Part shown: positions 32,442 through 42,926 of the stretch, in pieces
Layout: each line of letters opens with the position of its first letter
How positions within the stretch are numbered: the stretch's first letter is position 1
Source: Paracoccus versutus
Lineage (GTDB): Bacteria; Pseudomonadota; Alphaproteobacteria; Rhodobacterales; Rhodobacteraceae
Direction: 5' to 3'
Length of the DNA stretch: 49,685 nt
Assembly (NCBI RefSeq): GCF_000763885.1
Contig: NZ_JRKO01000043.1
Location: 1 to 49,685, forward strand
Position numbers and translations under genes: made by a program
Notes under the pieces: generated by a model
What the model was told of the DNA's origin: nothing
Databases searched by the model: none
What the model saw: the letters and a program-made list of their open reading frames with translations, nothing else

Positions 32442-33835
32442 GAGCGGTAATCGGCGTTGATGTCGATGTAGCGATGCGTCAGGTCGCAGGTCCAGGCCGT
32501 GCGCCGGCCCTTGCCCAGCCCCAGGTCGACGCCGATGACCAGGTGGTCGCGTTTCATGTAGGCGCTGGCAGCGGCCTCGTCATAGCCGGGCGCGCGCCAG
32601 CCGTTCTCGGCCAGCACCATGTCGCCGAAGCGGATGGTCAGCCGGTCGCGGTCGGCCTCGGCCCCGGACTTGCCGACGGCCATGACCACGCGGCCCCAGT
32701 TCGCATCCTCCCCGGCGATGGCGGTCTTGACCAGCGGCGAATTGGCGATGGCCATGGCCACGCGATGCGCATCGGCATCGCTGGCGGCGCCCGTCACCTG
32801 CACCTCGACGAATTTCGTCGCCCCCTCGCCGTCCTTGACCACCTGCTGCGCCAGGTCCAGCATCACCTGCTCCAGCGCCCGGCCGAAGGCCCGCGCCGGG
32901 CCCGAGCGCAGGTCGGTGATCGCCGCCGCTTTGGACTTGCCGGTCGCCGCCAGGATCAGCGCGTCCGAGGTCGAGGTGTCGCTGTCCACGGTGATGGCGT
33001 TGAAGGTCTGGTCCAGCCGCGCCGACAGCATGCGCTGCAGCAGGGCGGGCGCGATCTGCGCATCGGTAAAGACATAGACCAGCATCGTCGCCATGTCGGG
33101 CGCGATCATGCCCGAGCCCTTGGCGATGCCGGTGATGTTGATGGTGCCGCCATCGCCCTCGAAACTGGCCGCCGCGCCTTTGGGGAAGGTGTCGGTGGTC
33201 ATGATCGCCCGCGCCGCGCCGGCCGCGCCGGCCGCATCCAGGTTGGCGGCCAGATCGCCGATCACCGCGGTGATGCGCTCGGCCGGCAGCGGCTCGCCGA
33301 TCACCCCGGTCGAGGACGAGAACACCCGCTCGCGCGGCACGCCCAGCGCCTTGGCGACGCCGCCGGTGACGGCATCCACCGCCTCTTGCCCGTTCCTGCC
33401 GGTGAAGGCATTGGCATTGCCCGAGTTCACGATGATCGCCGCGCCGGCGCCGGTGTCCTGCTTCAGGGCCAGCTTGGCCTGGCAGTCCAGCACGCTGGCC
33501 GCGCGGGTCGAGGATTTGGTGAAGGCCCCGGCGATGGCGGTGCCCGGCGCCAGCCTGACCAGCATCACATCGGTGCGGCCCTGGTATTTCACCCCGGCCG
33601 CGCCCGAGGCGAACTCGGCCCCTTCGATCACCGGCAGGTCGGGAAAGCGCGCCGGCGCCAGCGGCGAGACCGGGTTCTTCGGCTTCACCGCGGCTTCGAC
33701 CACCGCCTCCGCCCGCGCCTCGAGGCCGGCAGCGGTTTCCTTCAGCGCCGCCTTCAGCTTTTTCAGCTTCTTCTTCAGCGTCTTCAGCTTTTCGGCATCG
33801 GAAAGCCTGGACTTCTTGTCGTCGGTCTTGGCCAT
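32438..33835 (-). CDS. argJ: bifunctional ornithine acetyltransferase / N-acetylglutamate synthase, N-terminally extended
   Basis: A 465-residue arginine biosynthesis enzyme that transfers the acetyl group from N-acetylornithine to glutamate. The core starts near residue 55 (NPVSPLAP, normally close to the N-terminus) and contains GVKYQGRTDVMLV, IIVNSGNANAFTG, MTTDTFPK and the autocleavage site KGSGMIAPDMATML, with cleavage expected between Ala249 and Thr250. The C-terminus ends CDLTHRYIDINADYRS. The first ~54 residues are extra: a Lys-rich stretch (LKTLKKKLKKLKAALKETAA) predicted to be helical. The start MAKTDDKK is shared in style with related enzymes (MAK...), suggesting an insertion after the third residue. 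PPIase lies 4 bp upstream. Confidence 0.94.
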   Translation of the reverse strand: MAKTDDKKSRLSDAEKLKTLKKKLKKLKAALKETAAGLEARAEAVVEAAVKPKNPVSPLAPARFPDLPVIEGAEFASGAAGVKYQGRTDVMLVRLAPGTAIAGAFTKSSTRAASVLDCQAKLALKQDTGAGAAIIVNSGNANAFTGRNGQEAVDAVTGGVAKALGVPRERVFSSSTGVIGEPLPAERITAVIGDLAANLDAAGAAGAARAIMTTDTFPKGAAASFEGDGGTINITGIAKGSGMIAPDMATMLVYVFTDAQIAPALLQRMLSARLDQTFNAITVDSDTSTSDALILAATGKSKAAAITDLRSGPARAFGRALEQVMLDLAQQVVKDGEGATKFVEVQVTGAASDADAHRVAMAIANSPLVKTAIAGEDANWGRVVMAVGKSGAEADRDRLTIRFGDMVLAENGWRAPGYDEAAASAYMKRDHLVIGVDLGLGKGRRTAWTCDLTHRYIDINADYRS

Positions 33836-33839
33836 CGGC

Positions 33840-34679
33840 TCACTCTCCCAGGATGTCGGTCTTGTTCAGCAGGTCGGGGGCAAGCCCCTCGGTCTTTTCG
33901 ACCTTGGCCTCGGCCACGCGCTTTTCGATCTCGGCCTGCACCTTGTCGCGGCGCACCTGCACGGCCAGCTGTTCCTTGACCTCTTCGAAGGCGGGGGGCG
34001 TCACCTCGCGGGTGTCGTTCAGCTTGATGACATGCCAGCCGAACTGGGTCTCGACCGGCTGGGAAACCTGGCCCTTTTCCAGCGCCTTCACCGCCTCGGC
34101 GAAGGGCTCGACCATCTGCTCGGGCTGGAACCAGCCCAGGTCGCCCTTGTTCGGGCCGGAATTGTCGGTCGATTTCTCCGCGGCCAAAGCGCCGAAATCG
34201 GCGCCTTCGGCCAGTTGCTTGGCGATGGCCTCGGCCTCCTCCCTGGTCTTCACCAGGATATGGGCGGCATTGTATTCGATGGCCGGCTCGCCCTGGCCGC
34301 CGAAGGCCTGGTCATAGGCGGCTTTCAGCTCGGCCTCGTCCGGCTCGGCCGAAGCGACCTTTTCCAGCACCGAGCCGGCCAGATAGGCGCGCTTCTCGAT
34401 CTCCAGCGCCACGGTGTCGCGCTTGCTCAGCGGCTCGGCCGCCTGGGCCACGGCGGTCTGGCGGATCATCTGGTCCAGCATCAGGTCCCACAGCGCCGTA
34501 TCCGGCAGGCCCTGGGTCGCCTGCGCGTCCAGCCCCTGCCGCATGGCGACCATCTGGCCCAGCGTGATCGCCTCGCCATTGACGGTGGCGACGACCGTAT
34601 CGGCATCCTGCGCCAGCACGGGCAGGGCCGAGACGGTCCCCGAAAGCAGCACGGAGACGGCAAGAAGCGGTTTCAGCAT
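33840..34679 (-). CDS. parvulin-type peptidyl-prolyl cis-trans isomerase
   Basis: A 279-residue periplasmic foldase with a signal peptide (MLKPLLAVSVLLSGTVSALP, cleavage near VLAQ). An N-terminal SurA-like helical region (about 35-130) is followed by the rotamase domain (about 140-235): AAHILVKTREEAEAIAKQL, DFGALAAEKSTDNSGPNKGD, LGWFQPEQMVEPFAEA and QFGWHVIKL. It helps fold outer-membrane and periplasmic proteins. The start at 34679 has an AAGGGG site about eight bases upstream. It diverges from secA. Confidence 0.92.
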   Translation of the reverse strand: MLKPLLAVSVLLSGTVSALPVLAQDADTVVATVNGEAITLGQMVAMRQGLDAQATQGLPDTALWDLMLDQMIRQTAVAQAAEPLSKRDTVALEIEKRAYLAGSVLEKVASAEPDEAELKAAYDQAFGGQGEPAIEYNAAHILVKTREEAEAIAKQLAEGADFGALAAEKSTDNSGPNKGDLGWFQPEQMVEPFAEAVKALEKGQVSQPVETQFGWHVIKLNDTREVTPPAFEEVKEQLAVQVRRDKVQAEIEKRVAEAKVEKTEGLAPDLLNKTDILGE

Positions 34680-34733
34680 AGGTTTCCCCTTCATGGGACG
34701 GCGCGTCCACGCATAGGTGAACGGGCGCAAGCG

Positions 34734-34762
34734 TTGACAGTGGGCCGGCCGGGGCATACATC
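34734..34762 (+). promoter_or_regulatory. putative secA promoter
   Basis: A perfect TTGACA (34734-34739) is followed after 17 bases by TACATC (34757-34762), a poor -10. It would give a leader of about 120 bases before the secA start at 34888; no clear secM-like leader gene was seen there. Confidence 0.35.
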
Positions 34763-34887
34763 CGGCGCAACCGAAAATGCGCGCCCGTCGCCGTTTTTCC
34801 GGCCCAAGTGATAGGGCAAGGCGAATGGTGCCGGCAAGTGGGCGGAACGTCCCGCGCACCCCCAGATACGCGATTTTGAAGGTTCAT

Positions 34888-37593
<2,706 letters not shown>

Positions 37594-37598
37594 TTTTG

Positions 37599-37617
37599 GG
37601 GGCCTTCGGGCCCCTTT
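37599..37617 (+). terminator. intrinsic terminator of secA
   Basis: Stem GGGGCC (37599-37604) / GGCCCC (37609-37614), loop TTCG, followed by TTT. It starts six bases after the secA stop codon. Confidence 0.7.
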
Positions 37618-37649
37618 CTCACGCGCCGCGCCTCTTGCACGCTCGGCAT

Positions 37650-37713
37650 GGGTATTTGGACAACGAAGAAGTCCTGGGCCCGCGCCGCGATCTTCTCTGT
37701 TGTCCAAATACCC
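37650..37713. repeat. inverted pair of the dispersed ~22 bp motif (copies E and F)
   Basis: GGGTATTTGGACAACGAAGA (from 37650) and, inverted, TCTGTTGTCCAAATACCC (ending at 37713) face each other across about 20 bases. The two arms pair over roughly 21 bases with one mismatch. The structure lies in the 151 bp convergent gap between secA and petR and would fold in transcripts from either side. Copy E is the cleanest version of the motif in the window. Confidence 0.75.
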
Positions 37714-37744
37714 ATAGCAGCCGCGCAGGCGGGCGCGGCGTGGC

Positions 37745-38476
37745 CTAGTCGGGCACCAGCATGTAGCCGGTGCCGCGCACGGTTTGCAGATAGCGCGGCT
37801 CCTTGGGGTCCGGCTCGATCTTGCGGCGCAGGCGGGTGATCTGCACATCGATGGCGCGCTCGGAGTTCTCGCCCGCCTCCTCGGCCGGGCTGCGGCCCAG
37901 ATCCTCGATCAGCGCGCTGCGGCTGACCGGCTGGCGCGGCGTGTCGGCAAGGCGCCTGAGCAGCGCCTGCTCGGTTCCCGTCAGGCGCAGCGGCGCATCG
38001 CCCTGCCACAGCTCGCCCTTGTCGGCATCGTAGCGCAGATGGCCCAGCGACAGGAACTTCGGCCCCTTCGCCTCGGCCGCCGGGATGCGGCGCAGGATGG
38101 CGGCGATGCGCAGAAGCAGTTCGCGCGGCTCGAAGGGCTTGGGCAGGTAGTCGTCGGCACCGCTTTCGAAACCCTCGATGCGGTCCCCCGTCTCGCCCTT
38201 GGCGGTCAGCAGCAGGATCGGCGTGGTCATGCGCTTGCGCAGGTCGCGGGTCAGCGAGAACCCGTCCTCGCCCGGCATCATCACGTCGAGCACGATCAGG
38301 TCGAAATCCAGCCCGTCGAGCAGGCGCCGGGCATGGGCGGCGTCGCGCGCCGTCGTCACCAGGAAATCGTTGCGCATCAGGAAGCGGCGCAGCAGGCTGC
38401 GGATGCGTTCGTCGTCGTCCACGACCAGGATATGGGCCGCAGGCTGGGGATCGGGGGCGAGGGAGGGGGCGGTCAT
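37745..38476 (-). CDS. petR: OmpR-type response regulator PetR
   Basis: A 243-residue response regulator. The receiver domain (about 14-130) has the acidic pair DDDE, the phosphoacceptor Asp in LIVLDVMMPGEDG, and conserved Thr/Lys (LLLTAKGE, LPKPFEPREL). The winged-helix output domain (about 145-240) ends QITRLRRKIEPDPKEPRYLQTVRGTGYML-like. Together with the upstream MarR gene it matches the petP-petR pair of Rhodobacter capsulatus, where petR is needed for photosynthetic and respiratory growth and sits beside the cytochrome bc1 genes. Here no histidine kinase and no bc1 genes are adjacent, so it is an orphan regulator. The start overlaps the petP stop (ATGA). Confidence 0.88.
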   Translation of the reverse strand: MTAPSLAPDPQPAAHILVVDDDERIRSLLRRFLMRNDFLVTTARDAAHARRLLDGLDFDLIVLDVMMPGEDGFSLTRDLRKRMTTPILLLTAKGETGDRIEGFESGADDYLPKPFEPRELLLRIAAILRRIPAAEAKGPKFLSLGHLRYDADKGELWQGDAPLRLTGTEQALLRRLADTPRQPVSRSALIEDLGRSPAEEAGENSERAIDVQITRLRRKIEPDPKEPRYLQTVRGTGYMLVPD

Positions 38477-38991
38477 GGCGTCTCGGGCAGTTCTTTCAGC
38501 GCGCGATACTGGCGCAGCGTGTCGCGATCCATCATCGCCTCCAGCACCTGCCGGAAGCCCGCCACCGCCTGCGGCCCGGCGGCGCGATAGGCGGCGCGCA
38601 TCCGGGCGCGCTGCGCCTCGGACAGCCGGCGTTCCAGCGCCGCGCCCTTGTCGGTCAGGTAGAGCTGCCGCTCGCGCCGGTCACGGCGACCGATGCGGCT
38701 TTCGACCAGCCCTTCCTCGATCAGCGTGCGCAGCACCCGGTTCAGCGATTGCTTGGTCACGCCCAGCACGTCCAGAAGCGCCGTTACCGTCAGGCCCGGC
38801 TCGCGGTTGATGAAGTGAATCGCCCGGTGATGGGCGCGGCCGTAATCCAGCTCGGCCAGGATCAGGTCGGGATCGGCGGTAAAGGCGCGATAGGCGAAGA
38901 ACATCGCCTCGATCCCGCGGCGAAGCTGATCATCCGTCAGAAACAGCAGGCTTTCCCCGCCTGCCGGCGCGACATTCACCTTGTTCTGCAT
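38473..38991 (-). CDS. petP: MarR-family regulator PetP
   Basis: A 172-residue MarR regulator with helix-turn-helix LTVTALLDVLGVTKQSLNRVLRTLIEEGLVE and wing RRDRRERQLYLTDKG. The N-terminal LLFLTDDQLRRGIEAMFFAYRAFTADPD is characteristic of PetP-like proteins. It is translationally coupled to petR. In R. capsulatus petP and petR are required together for cytochrome bc1-dependent growth. The upstream gap to ilvE contains GTCAGACTTGTTGAC (GTCA/TGAC arms) near 39025, a possible MarR-type operator for autoregulation. Confidence 0.85.
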   Translation of the reverse strand: MQNKVNVAPAGGESLLFLTDDQLRRGIEAMFFAYRAFTADPDLILAELDYGRAHHRAIHFINREPGLTVTALLDVLGVTKQSLNRVLRTLIEEGLVESRIGRRDRRERQLYLTDKGAALERRLSEAQRARMRAAYRAAGPQAVAGFRQVLEAMMDRDTLRQYRALKELPETP

Positions 38992-39143
38992 GGCCTTCCC
39001 TTCACTGCATGGCCCTTATTACGTCAGACTTGTTGACTTTCCAACCATGAATGGATAGCCCAAACCTCAAGTTGCGCAACTTTCTTTGCCAGACATGCTC
39101 TGACAGCGCAACATTCCGCAAACCGAACCGGCCGGAGGGAAAA

Positions 39144-40013
39144 ATGGCGGGCGCATATGACGATCGTGACGGCAAGATCTGGATGGATGGCAAGCTGGTG
39201 GAGTGGCGCGAGGCGAACGTCCACATCCTGACCCATGCGCTGCACTATGCCAGCTCGGTGTTCGAGGGCGAGCGGTGCTACAGCGGCAAGATCTTCAAGG
39301 GCCACGAGCATTCGCTGCGGCTGATCGAATCGGCGCGGCTGCTGGACATGCAATCGCCCTATAGCGCAGAAGAGATCGACGCGGCGAAAACCGCCGTGCT
39401 GGAGGCGAACGGCTTCAAGGACGCCTATGTCCGCGCGGTGATGTGGCGCGGCTCGGGTGAGGACATGGGGGTTTCGGCGCGCCGCAACCCGGTGCGCATG
39501 GCCGTCGCCGCCTGGGAATGGGGCAGCTATTACGGCGACGCGAAATGGCAGGGCGCGAAGCTCGACATCGCCAAGTGGAAGCGGCCCAGCCCCGAGACCA
39601 TCCCCACCGCCGCCAAGGCCGCCGGGCTTTACATGATCTGCACCATGTCCAAGCACGCGGCCGAGGAGAAGGGCTGCTCGGACGCGCTGTTCATGGACTG
39701 GGAGGGCTATGTCGCCGAGGCCACCGGCGCCAATATCTTCTTCGTCAAGGACGGCGAGGTGCATACGCCCCTGGCCGACCGCTTCCTGAACGGCATCACC
39801 CGGCAGACCGTCATCCAGATGCTCAAGGACAACGGCACCGCCGTGCATGAACGCCGCATCAAGCCCGAGGAGTTGGACAGCTTCCAGGAATGCTTCCTGA
39901 CCGGCACCGCGGCCGAAGTGACCCCGGTCGGGCAGATCGGCGACTGGCATTTCCAGGTCGGCGACACCACCCGCAAGATCGCCGAGGAATACGAAAATCT
40001 GGTCCGCGCCTGA
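39144..40013 (+). CDS. ilvE: branched-chain amino acid aminotransferase
   Basis: A 289-residue class IV PLP aminotransferase for the last step of Leu, Ile and Val synthesis. Motifs: HALHYASSVFEGERCY, the PLP lysine K158 in PTAAKAAGLY, and the phosphate-binding GYVAEATGANIFFVKDG. LNGITRQTVIQM and CFLTGTAAEVTPVG close the fold. The start at 39144 was chosen for its GGAGGG site about eight bases upstream; an in-frame start at 39051 adds a non-conserved leader. It is divergent from petP. Confidence 0.94.
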   Translation: MAGAYDDRDGKIWMDGKLVEWREANVHILTHALHYASSVFEGERCYSGKIFKGHEHSLRLIESARLLDMQSPYSAEEIDAAKTAVLEANGFKDAYVRAVMWRGSGEDMGVSARRNPVRMAVAAWEWGSYYGDAKWQGAKLDIAKWKRPSPETIPTAAKAAGLYMICTMSKHAAEEKGCSDALFMDWEGYVAEATGANIFFVKDGEVHTPLADRFLNGITRQTVIQMLKDNGTAVHERRIKPEELDSFQECFLTGTAAEVTPVGQIGDWHFQVGDTTRKIAEEYENLVRA

Positions 40014-40042
40014 CCGCCGTCCCAGGCGAAGGCCGAAATGAA

Positions 40043-40072
40043 AACCGGCCGGGCGGCAGCGCCCGGCCGGTT
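40043..40072. terminator. bidirectional hairpin between ilvE and the 64-residue gene
   Basis: A 13 bp perfect stem AACCGGCCGGGCG (40043-40055) with CGCCCGGCCGGTT (40060-40072), loop GCAG. It lies in the 78 bp convergent gap and is symmetrical, so it may act in both directions. Confidence 0.75.
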
Positions 40073-40091
40073 CGCATTGCTGGGCCAGGGA

Positions 40092-40286
40092 TCAGACCCG
40101 ATGGCCGCGCTCGATCCGAGCAAATTCGGCGGCGCGGCGATTCGCCTCTTCGCTGCTGCGGACGCGGGGCCGCATGCGCAGGGCGGCGATGGCCGGATGA
40201 AGGCCGGATTCGCGTTCCTGCCGCGTATAGTATTGGGTGCGGCCGGAACTGTTTTCGTGACTGCGGTCTGCGATATGTCTGGTCAT
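40092..40286 (-). CDS. 64-residue basic hypothetical protein
   Basis: A small, Arg-rich protein starting MTRHIADRSHENSSGRTQYY and ending RRAAEFARIERGHRV. A GGGAGGA ribosome site lies about nine bases before the ATG. A TATACT box lies 23 bases upstream, and a perfect palindrome CTCCCGCGCGGGAG (40297-40310) overlaps the ribosome site, so translation could be controlled by this hairpin. I do not recognise the family. It follows ptsN by 74 bp on the same strand. The high Arg content suggests nucleic acid or ribosome contact, which is only a guess. Confidence 0.62.
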   Translation of the reverse strand: MTRHIADRSHENSSGRTQYYTRQERESGLHPAIAALRMRPRVRSSEEANRRAAEFARIERGHRV

Positions 40287-40360
40287 TTCGGTCTTCCTCC
40301 CGCGCGGGAGTATAGCGCGGATGCGGGCGCATTTCACCCCTTGCGGGCGGCCCTGCGACC

Positions 40361-40825
40361 TCAGGCCGCCTTGATGCCCGGCGCGGCGGCCAGCATGGCG
40401 TGCAGCGCCACCGGATCCTCGTTCGCGCGCAGCTTGGCGCGCAGGTCCTGGTCGCGCAGCGTGCGCGAGACCAGCGCCAGCGCCTTGAGGTGATCGACGC
40501 CCGAGTTCTTGGGCGCGAGCAGCGCAAAGATCAGGTCAACCGGCTGGCGGTCCACCGCGTCGAAATCCAGCGGCTTTTCCAGCCGCAGGAACAGGCCGAC
40601 CACGTGGTCGAGCCCGTGCAGCCGCGCATGGGGCAGCGCGACGCCATGGCCGACCCCGGTGGGGCCCAGGCTTTCGCGCTCTTGCAGCGCGTCCAGCGTC
40701 TGGGCGGCATCCACGCCATAGACCGCCCGCGCCTGTTCGGCGATTTCCTGGAACAACCGTTTCTTGCTGGTGGTCTGGCTCATCGTCCGCACGGCGGCGG
40801 GGGAGAGTATGTCGCTGATCTGCAT
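40361..40825 (-). CDS. ptsN: nitrogen-PTS EIIA component
   Basis: A 154-residue EIIA-Ntr protein. The phosphorylated His is His66 in GHGVALPHARLHGLDHVV. Other features are LFQEIAEQARAVYG, LQERESLGPTG and IFALLAPKNSGVDHLKALALVSR. It regulates potassium, nitrogen and stress responses by phosphorylation state rather than sugar uptake. The start at 40825 is ATG; an upstream TTG would add three residues. It follows hpf by 83 bp in the conserved lptB-hpf-ptsN order. Confidence 0.94.
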   Translation of the reverse strand: MQISDILSPAAVRTMSQTTSKKRLFQEIAEQARAVYGVDAAQTLDALQERESLGPTGVGHGVALPHARLHGLDHVVGLFLRLEKPLDFDAVDRQPVDLIFALLAPKNSGVDHLKALALVSRTLRDQDLRAKLRANEDPVALHAMLAAAPGIKAA

Positions 40826-40908
40826 GTCGCCCAAAAAATTGTCAAGGCCCGGCCGCGGGCTGCGCGGCCGGGACGTTGGTTCAACAAGACTGCCCTTCTT
40901 GCGTCAGT

Positions 40909-41487
40909 CTAGCCCAGATTGCGGGGGTCGATCCAGCCCACGTTGCCGTCGTCGCGGCGGTGAACCACGTTCACGCCCCCATGTTTCTCGTTGCGGAAGA
41001 CCAGCAGCGGGCTGCCGGCCAGTTCCATCTGCATCACCGCCTCGCCGACCGACAGGGTGGGCACGCGGGTCTCCATCTCGGCGATGATCATGGGTTGCAC
41101 GCCGTCGGCCTGCGTTTCCCATTCGTCATCTTCACCAGCGGCCAGCACATACATCCCCGCCTGTTCGAATTCAACCGGCTGGGTCCGGTCCTTGTAGTGA
41201 TCCTTGAGCCGGCGCTTGTAGCGGCGCAATTGCTTGTCCATCCGTTCGCGGCACTGTTCGAAGGCCGCATAGATGTCGGTGGCCCCGCCCTTGGCCTGGG
41301 CGGTCAGCCCGGTCGAGAGATGCACCACGGCATCGCAGATGAATTCATGCGCGTTGCGGGAAAAGATGACCGTCGCATCCGTCGGGCGTTGCGAATATTT
41401 CTCAACGGTGGCACCGAGTTCGGTCTTGACATGAGTCGAAAGCGCATCGCCCACATCGATCTGTTTTCCGCTGATCTGATAGCGCAT
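40909..41487 (-). CDS. hpf: long-form ribosome hibernation promoting factor
   Basis: A 192-residue protein. The N-terminal part (about 1-100) is the HPF/RaiA ribosome-binding domain: MRYQISGKQIDVGDALSTHV and DIYAAFEQCRERMDKQLRRYKRRL. The C-terminal domain (about 135-185, PTLSVGEAVMQMELAGSPLLVFRNE) is the dimerisation part of the long form, which forms 100S ribosomes by itself. An AAAGGA site precedes the ATG at 41487. The 162 bp gap upstream has a TTGACA but no clear -10. The gene rpoN, usual between lptB and hpf in E. coli, is missing here. Confidence 0.94.
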   Translation of the reverse strand: MRYQISGKQIDVGDALSTHVKTELGATVEKYSQRPTDATVIFSRNAHEFICDAVVHLSTGLTAQAKGGATDIYAAFEQCRERMDKQLRRYKRRLKDHYKDRTQPVEFEQAGMYVLAAGEDDEWETQADGVQPMIIAEMETRVPTLSVGEAVMQMELAGSPLLVFRNEKHGGVNVVHRRDDGNVGWIDPRNLG

Positions 41488-41649
41488 GGTGGTCCGTCCT
41501 TTCGGTTGCCCGGCCTGGTCGTCGCAGCCCTCGCGGCGGCACCGTCCGGGTTTCTTTGGCCCGGCGTCCTGCCCGGCCATATCCTCATTTGGTGACAGCC
41601 ATGCCGCCGTGTCAACGGCTGCGCGCAAGGGATCGTCACGTCCTCGCGT

Positions 41650-42384
41650 TCAGTTCATGCGGAAGGTTTCGCCCAGGTAGACGCGGCGGACCTGCGGATC
41701 GGCGACGATCTCGGCCGTGGTGCCGGATTTCAGCACATGGCCGTCGTGCAGGATATAGGCGCGGTCCACGATCTCCAGCGTTTCGCGGACGTTGTGATCG
41801 GTGATCAGCACGCCAATGCCGCGGCTTTTCAGGTCGTGGACCAGGGCGCGGATCTCGCCCACGGCGATGGGATCGACGCCGGCGAATGGTTCGTCCAGAA
41901 GCAGATAGGCCGGATCGGCCGCCAGGCAACGGGCGATCTCGACCCGGCGCCGCTCGCCCCCCGACAGCGCCATGGCCGAGGCACCGCGCAGATGGCCGAT
42001 CGAGAAATCGCCCAGCAGTTCCTCCAGCCGCTCGCGGCGCTGGTGGACATGCGGCTCGACCAGTTCCAGGACGGCCATGATGTTCTGCTCGACCGTGAGG
42101 CCGCGAAAGATCGACATCTCCTGCGGCAGGTAGCCGATGCCCATCTGGGCGCGGCGATACATCGGCAGCCGCGTCGCGTCCTGCCCGTCGATCAGCACCT
42201 GGCCCGAATCAGGCGCGACCAGCCCGGCCACGCAATAGAAGCAGGTGGTCTTGCCCGAGCCGTTCGGCCCCAGAAGCGCCACCACCTCGCCCCGGTCCAG
42301 GTCCAGCGCCACGTCGCGGATCACCGGGCGGTTGCGATAGGATTTGCGCAGGCCGCGGACGCGCAGCCCCTGCTTTTCGGCCAT
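41650..42384 (-). CDS. lptB: LPS export ABC transporter ATPase
   Basis: A 244-residue ATPase of the LptB2FG complex that extracts LPS from the inner membrane. Walker A GPNGSGKTT, the Q-loop region YLPQEMSIFRGLTVEQNI, signature LSGGERRR, Walker B LLLDEPFAGVDP and H-loop ITDHNVRETL are all typical of LptB. It lies four bases downstream of lptA. LptF/LptG are not in this window. Confidence 0.95.
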   Translation of the reverse strand: MAEKQGLRVRGLRKSYRNRPVIRDVALDLDRGEVVALLGPNGSGKTTCFYCVAGLVAPDSGQVLIDGQDATRLPMYRRAQMGIGYLPQEMSIFRGLTVEQNIMAVLELVEPHVHQRRERLEELLGDFSIGHLRGASAMALSGGERRRVEIARCLAADPAYLLLDEPFAGVDPIAVGEIRALVHDLKSRGIGVLITDHNVRETLEIVDRAYILHDGHVLKSGTTAEIVADPQVRRVYLGETFRMN

Positions 42385-42388
42385 GGCG

Positions 42389-42874
42389 TCAGTTCTCCGG
42401 CTGCAGGACGCTGCGCACCCGGCCCGAGGCGTCGGCGGTGCCGCTTTCCAGGTTCACCGTCACCTTGTCGCCCGCCAGCAGGTTGCCGCCCTGGCTCAGC
42501 AGCACGTCGCCGGTCAGCACGATGGTCCCGGTCTCGACATCGTAATCCGCCGCCTGGGCCTCGGCCGCGTCCTCGCCGCTGGCCAGGGTGACGTTGCCCT
42601 GTGCGTGCAGCGCGCTGATGCGGCGCTGGTCGCCCTGGGCATAGGTCACGGTCACGCTGTCCGCCGACAGCCGCATGGCGCCCTGGCCGATCAGCACATT
42701 GCCGGAAAAGGTCGCCTGGCCGGTCTTCTGGTCCACGGTCAGCGAATCGGCCGTGACCTCGACCGGCTCCTTGATGTCCTGCGCCCGGCCGAAGCCGGTG
42801 GCCTGTCCCAGCGCCGGGCCCGCCGCCAGCATCAGCGACAGGATCACGGGCAAAAGCGGTCCGGGCCGGATCAT
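42389..42874 (-). CDS. lptA: LPS transport periplasmic protein LptA
   Basis: A 161-residue periplasmic bridge protein with a signal peptide (MIRPGPLLPVILSLMLAAGP, cleavage near ALG) and an OstA/LptA beta-jellyroll: PVEVTADSLTVDQKTGQATF, MRLSADSVTVTYAQ and GDKVTVNLESG. It carries LPS from LptC towards the outer membrane. It lies between lptC and lptB as in other bacteria. Confidence 0.9.
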   Translation of the reverse strand: MIRPGPLLPVILSLMLAAGPALGQATGFGRAQDIKEPVEVTADSLTVDQKTGQATFSGNVLIGQGAMRLSADSVTVTYAQGDQRRISALHAQGNVTLASGEDAAEAQAADYDVETGTIVLTGDVLLSQGGNLLAGDKVTVNLESGTADASGRVRSVLQPEN

Positions 42875-42926
42875 CGGATTTCCTTTCTGGCGCCCGCAGG
42901 CCCCCTATGCGGCCGGCGGCGCCGGG

